A stretch of DNA of 64,000 nucleotides, taken from the NCBI GenBank assembly GCA_023228145.1, contig JALOBU010000009.1, positions 1-64,000 on the forward strand, read 5' to 3'. A program made the translations under genes and the position numbers. Source of the DNA: Bacteroidales bacterium (GTDB taxonomy: Bacteria; Bacteroidota; Bacteroidia; Bacteroidales; CAIWKO01). Below, piece after piece: positions 25,296 to 32,710 of the stretch; the stretch's first letter is position 1, and the number at the start of each line of letters is the position of its first letter. The notes beneath the pieces are model-generated. The model had not been told where the DNA came from and searched no databases. It saw only the letters and a list, made by a program, of their open reading frames with translations.

Positions 25296-26378
25296 TTATC
25301 CTCCAATAATTTTAGTTTCCAAAACTTCTACGATTTCATCGGGTGTCGGGATAATTCCGCCAACGCGGCCATAATGTTCCACCCTTACTTTACCGTCAAC
25401 TGCTAAGCGAACGTCTTCGACCATCTGTCCAAGGTTCATTTCAACGGTCAGCATTCCTTTTACCTGGCCGGCAAGTTCAAATAATGGCTTTGAAGGGAAA
25501 GGCCACAGGGTGATTGGGCGAAGAAGCCCCACTTTGATTCCTTTTTCCCTGGCTATATCCATTGATTTCTGGCAGATACGGGCACTGGATCCAAAAGCCA
25601 CAAACAAATATTCCGCATCGTCGCAATTGATCTTTTCAAAACGGACTTCGTTGGCTTCTATCTCTTTATATTTGCGATCTAATTTCATTACATGTTTTTC
25701 CTGTCTTGAAGGGTCAAGGTCCAGAGAAGTGATGATATTTCTTTCACGGTCCGAAGTTTTTCCTGTGGTAGCCCAGGGAGAAATTTTCACTATTTCTTCT
25801 TTGGTCCATCGGGGTTTGGTTTCCTGTAATTCAACCTTTTCCATCATCTGTCCGATAACTCCGTCAGAGAGTATCATCGCCGGGTTACGGTATTTAAAAG
25901 CAAGTTCAAAACCTAAAGAGACAAAATCAGACATTTCCTGAACGGAAGCTGGCGCAAGAACGATCAAACGGTAATCTCCGTGTCCGCCGCCTTTTGTAGC
26001 CTGAAAATAATCGCCCTGCGAAGGTTGGATGGTACCTAATCCGGGGCCGCCTCTTACCACATTGACAATGAGACAGGGTAGTTCGGCGCCGGCGATATAG
26101 GAAATACCTTCCTGTTTTAGGCTTATGCCGGGGCTGGATGATGATGTCATGCATTTTTTTCCGCAGGAAGCTCCGCCATAAACCATATTGATGGCTGCCA
26201 CTTCGCTTTCGGCCTGAAGCACGACCATTCCTGTGGTTTCGTACGGCTTTTGAGCCATAAGATATTCAAGTACTTCTGACTGGGGAGTAATGGGATAGCC
26301 GAAATAGCCATCAGCGCCACAACGTATTGCTGCTTCAGCTATCGCGTCATTACCTTTCATTAATCTTAGTTCTTTCAT
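25296..26378 (-). CDS. 2-oxoacid:ferredoxin oxidoreductase, alpha subunit (VorB/KorA type)
   Basis: The protein has 360 aa. The N-terminus MKELRLMKGNDAIAEAAIRC, then GADGYFGYPITPQSEVLEYL, is the PFOR domain I signature, and MTSSSSPGISLKQEGISYIA continues it; the second domain follows from about residue 250. Proteins starting this way are usually annotated as 3-methyl-2-oxobutanoate (2-oxoisovalerate) oxidoreductase subunit VorB, though related enzymes use 2-oxoglutarate. Substrate cannot be fixed from sequence alone. The aminotransferase at the head of the operon suggests a 2-oxoacid derived from an amino acid. Confidence 0.93.
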   Translation of the reverse strand: MKELRLMKGNDAIAEAAIRCGADGYFGYPITPQSEVLEYLMAQKPYETTGMVVLQAESEVAAINMVYGGASCGKKCMTSSSSPGISLKQEGISYIAGAELPCLIVNVVRGGPGLGTIQPSQGDYFQATKGGGHGDYRLIVLAPASVQEMSDFVSLGFELAFKYRNPAMILSDGVIGQMMEKVELQETKPRWTKEEIVKISPWATTGKTSDRERNIITSLDLDPSRQEKHVMKLDRKYKEIEANEVRFEKINCDDAEYLFVAFGSSARICQKSMDIAREKGIKVGLLRPITLWPFPSKPLFELAGQVKGMLTVEMNLGQMVEDVRLAVDGKVRVEHYGRVGGIIPTPDEIVEVLETKIIGG

Positions 26379-26398
26379 TGATTATGCTTTTTAAATTA

Positions 26399-26632
26399 TT
26401 AAACTTCCGTCGCGACTTTAACCCTGTAAACTGTGATCACACCGTCGGGGCACACTACAGCGCAGTTTGCACATCCGACACAATTGTCATTTCCCATCAT
26501 TGCATAGTGATATCCTTTAGAGTTAACACCGGGATTCATCACGATCACATCTTCAGGACACGCTGTGATGCACACTTCACATCCTTTGCAGCGTTCGATA
26601 TTAATTTCGATTGCTCCTTTTAATTTTGCCAT
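26399..26632 (-). CDS. Ferredoxin-like delta subunit, two [4Fe-4S] clusters
   Basis: The protein has 77 aa. Two classic motifs are present: CKGCEVCITACPEDV and CVGCANCAVVCPDGV (CxxCxxCxxxCP). As the delta subunit it carries electrons from the TPP site to ferredoxin. It lies 20 bp upstream of the alpha gene and 50 bp downstream of the aminotransferase gene. Confidence 0.95.
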   Translation of the reverse strand: MAKLKGAIEINIERCKGCEVCITACPEDVIVMNPGVNSKGYHYAMMGNDNCVGCANCAVVCPDGVITVYRVKVATEV

Positions 26633-26682
26633 TTTATATTTATTATTAATTTATGATTTATAATTTTTGGACGAAAATAGTA

Positions 26683-28008
26683 TTATTTATTTGTATTTAC
26701 AGGGTGATGTTCGTGGAATTTTTTCAGTCGGTATTCAAGGTCATCAAATTGATTGCGGAGTACCAGAGAAACACAGGCCCGCATTCCTTCAACCCGTCCT
26801 CCTGTTATTGCCAGCGATATGGCACTGATGCCATAATACATCAATTCTTCAAGTAATTGCTCGCCTGTAAAACCCGGGTAAGAAAAAGTGAAATAAAATC
26901 CATCGGCAAGAGGGTCGTTTTCATCTTTATCGTAAACGATTTTAAAACCGTTGTCGGTGAACATTTTTTTCATGATTTTTGCTTTTTCACCATATTCCTT
27001 CACCTCCTCAACAAAATTGAATGTGCCTTCATTGGCTGCTTTCAGCATAGCTGTCAGTGCATATTGTGCGCTGTGAGATGTGCCTGCACTCAGCGAATAT
27101 ACCGTACCAAAAATCATTGCACGTCCAAAAATATCTGAATTATAAAAGCGTTTAAGATCGGGATATTTAGCTGAGAATACTTTTGGTGAAATAACCATCA
27201 TGCCTATTCGCTGACCAGCATAGCTGAATACTTTTGAGCCTGAAATCAACAAAATATAATTATCCGTATATTTTGCTACAGTAGGCTGAAAAGGAGGAAG
27301 GCCAGGTTTGGAATAATCTTTACGAAAGTCCATGGCAAAATAAGCCAAATCTTCCAGTACTATTGCATTATATTGGTTAGCCAGATCGCCGATTATCTTT
27401 AGTTCCTTATCCGTAAAACATATCCATGAAGGATTATTGGGATTGGAATACATGATACTTGCAATATTACCTTTTTTCAGATAGGATTCAATTTTATCCT
27501 TTAGTTTATCTCCCCTGTAATCATATACGTCAAATGCCTCAAACTTGGTACCAATAACAGCATGTTGCTGTTTATGAACAGGAAAACAGGGGTCAAGCAT
27601 CAAAGTAGTATCTTTTTCTTTGAACATGCGGTTTACTGTCATAAAAGTTGCATAACCTCCCTGCATGGAACCGACGGTCGGAATACAGTTTTCGGGGTTA
27701 ACGGTAACATCAAGAAAAAGTTTAATAAACCGGGTCATTTCAGATTTGAGTTCGGGCAAACCATCAATTTCCGGATAAATTGCTGCACAGCCATTTTTCA
27801 AAGCTTCAATTTCAGCATCCACTCCAATTTTTGTGGCGGGCAAGCCGGGTACACCCATCTCCATGCGAATAAACTTCTGCCCGGTTTCAGCTTCGATCTC
27901 ATTGATCAGCCTTTTGACTTCACGGATGGTGGCCCTGCCGACGTTGGGAATGTTGCTTGTTGCAATCCTCCGCTTTACAACTTCATAATCAATAGGTGTA
28001 TCTTTCAT
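26683..28008 (-). CDS. PLP-dependent class I/II aminotransferase
   Basis: The protein has 441 aa from the ATG at 28008; another ATG at 28044 would add 12 residues. Fold-type I features are visible: SNPNNPSWICF (substrate/phosphate loop), LEDLAYFAMDF (Asp that binds the PLP ring nitrogen) and the PLP-lysine region LISGSKVFSYAGQRIGMM. It resembles aromatic/branched-chain or aspartate-like aminotransferases of anaerobes. It heads a run of five same-strand genes, followed by the four-subunit 2-oxoacid oxidoreductase. A combined pathway (amino acid to 2-oxoacid to acyl-CoA with reduced ferredoxin) is inferred. Confidence 0.87.
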   Translation of the reverse strand: MKDTPIDYEVVKRRIATSNIPNVGRATIREVKRLINEIEAETGQKFIRMEMGVPGLPATKIGVDAEIEALKNGCAAIYPEIDGLPELKSEMTRFIKLFLDVTVNPENCIPTVGSMQGGYATFMTVNRMFKEKDTTLMLDPCFPVHKQQHAVIGTKFEAFDVYDYRGDKLKDKIESYLKKGNIASIMYSNPNNPSWICFTDKELKIIGDLANQYNAIVLEDLAYFAMDFRKDYSKPGLPPFQPTVAKYTDNYILLISGSKVFSYAGQRIGMMVISPKVFSAKYPDLKRFYNSDIFGRAMIFGTVYSLSAGTSHSAQYALTAMLKAANEGTFNFVEEVKEYGEKAKIMKKMFTDNGFKIVYDKDENDPLADGFYFTFSYPGFTGEQLLEELMYYGISAISLAITGGRVEGMRACVSLVLRNQFDDLEYRLKKFHEHHPVNTNK

Positions 28009-28316
28009 AAAATATTTGCTTTTATTGTTATCAATTTCTAACATGCAAATAACATATTTTTTTTTAAAAAAAACAATGTTTATCAGAAATTTATTTTGAT
28101 TACCATGCAAGCCCTGACGATATTATAATTGGACTTTTACTTGTTTTTCTGAAATATAAAACATAAATTTGTAAATTATAAACTGGGACAAATAATCACC
28201 CTTAATAAATGCTTGTGGCAGATGCTTTTACGAGCATTTATATGATGCATTAATAACATATTAAGCTATCATAGCATTTTGAGGCAAATTACTGTTTTTG
28301 AAATAAAAAATTTATT
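28009..28316. other. Divergent intergenic region
   Basis: This stretch separates the aminotransferase operon from a small plus-strand gene. It holds the plus-strand promoter at 28141-28171. I see no good -7 element for the minus-strand operon. Confidence 0.55.
28141..28171 (+). promoter_or_regulatory. Promoter of the small helical protein gene
   Basis: TTG at 28141-28143, a 20-bp spacer and TAAATTTG at 28164-28171 match the Bacteroidetes consensus. It would give a leader of about 140 bases. Confidence 0.45.
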
Positions 28317-28622
28317 ATGGCATTTGACAAAGAATTTTTCGACAACTTGGACAAGCTAAAAAACTTCAAGACGAAACCTGAATTGAATGATTTTTTTGAC
28401 GCAATTGACAGACTTAAAAGGTTATGCGAAGACATAAATAATAAGAATCAAAAAAAACTACCGGGCTCATCAGAATTGAAAAAGCAGGCACAAAGCCTGA
28501 CAAAGAAATTAGAAGAACACAAAGAAGAAATCGCCAAACGCACTAAAACGCAGAAAGAATTTGAAGCTGTATATGAGTGTATCGCTTACTTAAACAAATT
28601 TTTTAATACTCTTAATCAGTAA
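28317..28622 (+). CDS. Small helical (coiled-coil) protein of unknown function
   Basis: The protein has 101 aa, no signal peptide and no membrane segment. It is highly charged and helical throughout (KKQAQSLTKKLEEHKEEIAK), so a coiled-coil hairpin is likely. No family is recognised. It is monocistronic with a promoter-like element upstream. Its real expression is less certain than that of its neighbours, but the start, codon use and lack of overlap support it. Confidence 0.6.
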   Translation: MAFDKEFFDNLDKLKNFKTKPELNDFFDAIDRLKRLCEDINNKNQKKLPGSSELKKQAQSLTKKLEEHKEEIAKRTKTQKEFEAVYECIAYLNKFFNTLNQ

Positions 28623-28717
28623 GCTTAACAGTTTAGTGCGAATGTGCAAAGTCCTTTTGAGTTATGTTACTAATTGAACGGTTGACACAAAAAACAGTCT
28701 CTGTGGTTTAATGTAAA

Positions 28718-29803
28718 CTATTTCTTAGCTTTCTTCAACTCCAATTTTTCATCAAACGGTATCCATACATCACTAAAATAAACCCAGAACAAAGGACGAT
28801 ATCCTTTTAAATCACCATATTGGTCGTAACACATTTCAACAGGGCATACGCCAACAACTTTTTTAGCTATTGCCATAGTTGCCGGATCAAAAGTCCATTC
28901 TTCCAAAAAACGAATGGCAGTTATGTTAGGTTCATGCTTAATTATTGTATCATAATTTCCATGCTTGTGTTTCGGAGTCATGAATGAAATAGTATCAATT
29001 AAACAAATATCATTTTTTAAATCCGTTCCACTTATCTGTATATCAGCCATATCGCCATCACTCCATGAATATACACTCAGGGTGTCTGAATAAGCCAATT
29101 CAAGTATTTTTTGAATATAAGTATCAATAGCAACAGAATCAATGTTAAAATTTTTAAATGCAGAATTGTCGTGGTAAGCAACTTGTGATACAATGCGTTT
29201 TGTAAGCACTTTCGATGGTGTTGTTTTTTCAGGAAATATAATCCAGAATAATACTTTGTTTTCACCAATAATTTCATTGCCATCTTTGTCAGTGTCCACT
29301 TTTGAGAAAAGTGGAGCCATAGTAATGACTTTTTTTGTAATTTCCATTGTCTTTGTGTCATAAGACCAGCTTTCCCGAAAGCGTAAGCCCGTGACTGTTG
29401 AAATTGAAATCATTTTTTTAATGATAGTATCGTAATTATCATAGGGAGGTGTTATACGTGTCAGGGTAACAGTATCAGCAACATATAAAATAGATTTAAG
29501 CTGATTTGTATCTATGCTTTTTCCATTTAAATCGGTAAGGTTCAATTTTCCGCTAAAGGCGTTCTTGAAGAGCATATCAAGGAAGGCCCCGCGTGATGAA
29601 GCTTCAATGTTATCCCTGAACCATATAAGGTTCGATTCCTCAAGTGTTAATTGAGAAGACATCTTAAAGTTGTTGATCGTCACATCATATTCGATGTTTT
29701 TTGAGAGGATGATGTTTCCGGAATTTTTTTCCGATTTTTGCTTACAGCCAAAAGCAAATAGTATTAATGCTGCAATGCATAAAAGCACTAATTTTTTTTC
29801 CAT
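28718..29803 (-). CDS. Lipoprotein with two GldN-like segments
   Basis: The protein has 361 aa with a lipobox at LFAFGC (Cys 20). Two similar segments occur: about residues 128-200 (GLRFRESWSYDTKTMEITKK ... KVLFWIIFPE) and about 290-350 (AIRFLEEWTFDPATMAIAKK ... PLFWVYFSDVW). Each matches the pattern of the gliding/T9SS protein GldN (PorN): a [K/R]-E-x-W-x-[F/Y]-D segment, a GICP-like motif (GVCPVE here) and an LFWxxFP motif. GldN normally has one such segment and no lipobox. It lies 83 bp downstream of a methyltransferase gene on the same strand. A link to the T9SS ring is a suggestion only; no other gld/por gene is nearby. Confidence 0.6.
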   Translation of the reverse strand: MEKKLVLLCIAALILFAFGCKQKSEKNSGNIILSKNIEYDVTINNFKMSSQLTLEESNLIWFRDNIEASSRGAFLDMLFKNAFSGKLNLTDLNGKSIDTNQLKSILYVADTVTLTRITPPYDNYDTIIKKMISISTVTGLRFRESWSYDTKTMEITKKVITMAPLFSKVDTDKDGNEIIGENKVLFWIIFPEKTTPSKVLTKRIVSQVAYHDNSAFKNFNIDSVAIDTYIQKILELAYSDTLSVYSWSDGDMADIQISGTDLKNDICLIDTISFMTPKHKHGNYDTIIKHEPNITAIRFLEEWTFDPATMAIAKKVVGVCPVEMCYDQYGDLKGYRPLFWVYFSDVWIPFDEKLELKKAKK

Positions 29804-29886
29804 AATATTTCATTTTTTTTTAATGAATGATCCCGTAAATAATAAAGCTGCAAAAAGAAAAAATAATTGCTATAATAAATAATAAG

Positions 29887-31044
29887 TTATTTGCATTTCA
29901 TATCCTTCAAACTTCCTTGAAAAATGTCAAACTTCACAAAACGGCATTCGAGCGGGCCATTGAATAATTTTATTTTTTTATCGGGCTTAAGTCCCACAAA
30001 TTTTAATGCATCAAAGTGCGAACTGATGACCCAGGCTTGATACCCGGGGCAATTTCTTTTAAACACATCGCCTAATGCCTTGTACAAACTGACAATATCT
30101 TCAGGTTTTATCCGTTCACCGTAAGGCGGGTTTGTTATAATAATTCCTTTTTCCTTGGGGAACTTAAAGTCCCGTAAATCGCAAACAGTTAGATGAACAT
30201 CCTTATGAAGCTTTGCTGTTTTTAGGTTATAAGCAGCAACGGACACTGCTGATTCAGAAATATCCGATCCCACTATTTCAGCATCAAATTCACAGATATT
30301 TTCATCTGCTGATGTTTTTACTTTTTCCCATAAATCTTTGTCAAAGTTGTTCCATTTTTCAAAACCGAATGATTTTCTGTAATACCCCGCAGGAATTTTT
30401 GCTGCAATCATAGCAGCTTCGGTAACTATGGTTCCCGAACCGCACATAGGGTCAAACAGGTTCGTCTTTTTGTTCCAGCCGCTCAGCAGTATCAGGCCGG
30501 CAGCCAACACTTCGCTTATCGGCGCCATACCTTGTTTGCTGCGATACCCTCGGCGATGCAACGACCCCCCAGAACTATCAAGAGAAACCGAGCAAACATG
30601 GCCTCTGATGTGAACATGTATTCTTATATCAGGATTATCAAGATCTACAGAAGGCCTCCTTTTTGTTTTAAAGCGAAAATAATCAGCAATAGCATCCTTA
30701 CATAACAATGAAACATAATGGGAGTTGGTAAAAAAAGTATCTGACATCACCGTGTCCACAGCAAGGGTTATATCAGGAGAAAAAAGCGTATCCCATTCGA
30801 AGTTGCGAATATGTTCATAAAATTCCTGTTTGTCCCTGAATTTAAATTCTTGCAAAGGCAATAGAATATGCAGCGCTGTCCTGCAGTTGTAATTTGCAGC
30901 GTAAATAGTTTCCAAAGTACCTTCAAAAGAAACTGCCCGGTTCAATATCTGGATATTTTTGGCACCGATTTTAGTCAGTTCTCCGGCAAGAATTTCCTCA
31001 AGGCCGAATTGTGTCTTTGCAATTATTTTAAAATTGTTTTCCAA
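29887..31044 (-). CDS. THUMP-domain class I SAM-dependent RNA methyltransferase (RlmL/TrmN-like)
   Basis: The protein has 385 aa. A TTG start at 31044 is required: a stop codon lies immediately upstream in frame, and the THUMP domain begins at residue 5 (FKIIAKTQFGLEEILAGELT). The Rossmann methyltransferase domain has DPMCGSGT (residues 198-205) for SAM binding and NPPYGE (305-310), the N6/N2-methyltransferase catalytic motif. The family includes RlmL (m2G2445 of 23S rRNA) and TrmN/Trm14 (tRNA); which RNA is modified here cannot be told. Confidence 0.9.
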   Translation of the reverse strand: MENNFKIIAKTQFGLEEILAGELTKIGAKNIQILNRAVSFEGTLETIYAANYNCRTALHILLPLQEFKFRDKQEFYEHIRNFEWDTLFSPDITLAVDTVMSDTFFTNSHYVSLLCKDAIADYFRFKTKRRPSVDLDNPDIRIHVHIRGHVCSVSLDSSGGSLHRRGYRSKQGMAPISEVLAAGLILLSGWNKKTNLFDPMCGSGTIVTEAAMIAAKIPAGYYRKSFGFEKWNNFDKDLWEKVKTSADENICEFDAEIVGSDISESAVSVAAYNLKTAKLHKDVHLTVCDLRDFKFPKEKGIIITNPPYGERIKPEDIVSLYKALGDVFKRNCPGYQAWVISSHFDALKFVGLKPDKKIKLFNGPLECRFVKFDIFQGSLKDMKCK

Positions 31045-31072
31045 TTAATTTCACAGACATTGATAAATCATG

Positions 31073-31080
31073 CAAATATA
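31073..31080 (-). promoter_or_regulatory. -7 promoter element of the THUMP methyltransferase gene
   Basis: On the minus strand TATATTTG lies 28 bp upstream of the TTG start at 31044. Confidence 0.4.
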
Positions 31081-31280
31081 CACAAAGCTGTAACAACATT
31101 TTTTATTTCATTAAGTTTATAAGTCAACCCGTTTCGTTATGATTTTGTTTGAAAAAAAAAGGAAAATAAAAATCCTAAGTTTTAAAAGAATATTACGCAC
31201 CTGTTTCGTTGTTAAATCATTAAACACATTAATAACACAAGTAATCCAGTCAGGACGGTTCGGCTTTCAACTTTGCTCAA

Positions 31281-31293
31281 CCTGACCGTCAGG
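31281..31293. repeat. Perfect palindrome CCTGACCGTCAGG
   Basis: A 6-bp inverted repeat around one central base, in a GC-richer patch within AT-rich spacer. A related word, GTCAGGACGGTT, occurs about 30 bp upstream. It is too tight for a hairpin, so a protein-binding site is the likelier reading. Confidence 0.4.
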
Positions 31294-31403
31294 AAGTTAT
31301 GCTCTCAACTGAACAATAGGTTGTAACGCTTTATATTTATACTTCTTGTTCTCTATTAAATAATATGTGTATTATGTACTTACTTTTTGATTTTTATTTT
31401 TAA

Positions 31404-31411
31404 TACTTTTG
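31404..31411 (+). promoter_or_regulatory. -7 promoter element of the permease gene
   Basis: TACTTTTG matches TAnnTTTG, 33 bp before the ATG at 31445. Confidence 0.4.
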
Positions 31412-31444
31412 TTTGTCATTTTTGACTAAACAATAACAAGCAGA

Positions 31445-32680
31445 ATGAAGTTATTTGTTACTGAAAACATACGTGTTGCCGTGGTATCAATACGGGGCCA
31501 TTTGTTACGCACCATCCTCACTGTTCTCATCATTGCGTTTGGCATCATGGCTCTTGTAGGGATACTTACGGCTATTGAATCTGTAAAAAATTCCATCAAC
31601 AGCAATTTTACCCGCATGGGCTCAAATACTTTCAGCATCAGAAATTTCTCAATGAACGTTCATGGCGGTCGTGACAGAGAAAACTTTTACAGCAAGATAT
31701 CTTACAACGAAACTCAGGAATTTAAAAAACGTTATAACTATCCTGCCGTTGCTTCAATTTATACAATGGGGACTTTCAATGCCACGGTAAAATACGCATC
31801 AAAAAAAACAAACCCAAACATTACAGTTGCCGGCATAGATGAAAATTATCTTGCCACATCGGGTTACGATCTTGAATATGGCAGGAATTTTTCTTCGCAC
31901 GAGTTGAATAACGGCAGCCACGTGGTTATCGTTGGAAACGAGATTGTGAAAAAACTATTTAAAAATAAGGAGTCCGCTATAGAACAACTCGTTTCCATAG
32001 GCCCACAGAAGTATAAAATTATTGGCATCTTAAAGGAAAAAGGCTCCAGCATGGGCTTCAGTGGCGATAAGAGTTGCCTCATCCCTTTACAAAATCTCAG
32101 GCAGCTTGTCTCCGGAAAAGACTTGCAATATGTCATCAATGTTATGCTACCCAATCCTCTTATGATGGATGTCGCCATTGGTGAAGCCACAGGGATATTC
32201 AGGGTGATACGTAAAGTATTGCCGGGAGACAAGCCTAATTTTGAAATTGAAAAAAGCGACAATCTTGCGCAAATGCTTTTGGACAACATACAATATGTCA
32301 CGCTGGCCGCAACCATAATAGGTATCATTACTTTGCTGGGTGCAGCCATCGGCCTGATGAACATCATGCTGGTTACTGTAACTGAAAGGACAAGGGAAAT
32401 AGGTATTCGTAAAGCCATAGGAGCCACTTCCAACACCATTAGAAACCAGTTTCTTTCCGAATCAATTGTTATTGGAGTTCTTGGCGGTATATTGGGAATT
32501 TTCTTCGGTATTCTCATAGGAAACATTATGTCTATTATACTCGGAAGCAGTTTTGTAGTACCCTGGGTATGGATATTTTCGGGAATTATTTTGTGTATTT
32601 TGGTAGGGCTGGCTTCGGGCATTCTTCCGGCAACCAAGGCTGCCAGGCTTGACCCAATAGAATCGTTAAGATATGAATAA
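31445..32680 (+). CDS. MacB/FtsX-type ABC transporter permease
   Basis: The protein has 411 aa. Architecture: one N-terminal membrane helix (about residues 22-45, TILTVLIIAFGIMALVGILT), a periplasmic MacB core domain (about 50-270), then three membrane helices (ATIIGIITLLGAAIGLMNIM; GVLGGILGIFFGILIGNIM; IFSGIILCILVGLASGILP). The cytoplasmic loop VTERTREIGIRKAIGAT is the FtsX-family coupling motif. Such permeases work with a separate MacB-like ATPase, often in lipoprotein or peptide export or mechanotransmission; no ATPase gene is adjacent, so it must be encoded elsewhere. The TamL-like gene follows after 30 bp. Confidence 0.9.
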   Translation: MKLFVTENIRVAVVSIRGHLLRTILTVLIIAFGIMALVGILTAIESVKNSINSNFTRMGSNTFSIRNFSMNVHGGRDRENFYSKISYNETQEFKKRYNYPAVASIYTMGTFNATVKYASKKTNPNITVAGIDENYLATSGYDLEYGRNFSSHELNNGSHVVIVGNEIVKKLFKNKESAIEQLVSIGPQKYKIIGILKEKGSSMGFSGDKSCLIPLQNLRQLVSGKDLQYVINVMLPNPLMMDVAIGEATGIFRVIRKVLPGDKPNFEIEKSDNLAQMLLDNIQYVTLAATIIGIITLLGAAIGLMNIMLVTVTERTREIGIRKAIGATSNTIRNQFLSESIVIGVLGGILGIFFGILIGNIMSIILGSSFVVPWVWIFSGIILCILVGLASGILPATKAARLDPIESLRYE

Positions 32681-32710
32681 AAACAATTTTATTAAACTAA
32701 GACCTGTTCG

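Larger units (their letters stand above)
31045..31444. other. Divergent intergenic region
   Basis: These 400 bp separate the methyltransferase and permease genes. They contain promoter elements for both genes and, in the middle, a GC-richer patch (31255-31295) with a perfect CCTGAC-C-GTCAGG palindrome. No coding potential was seen. Confidence 0.6.

Noticed and set aside
31864..32637. A 257-codon open frame on the minus strand
   Set aside because: It lies wholly opposite the MacB-type permease gene, whose motifs are clear. The antisense product has no recognisable domain and is a by-product of codon use.
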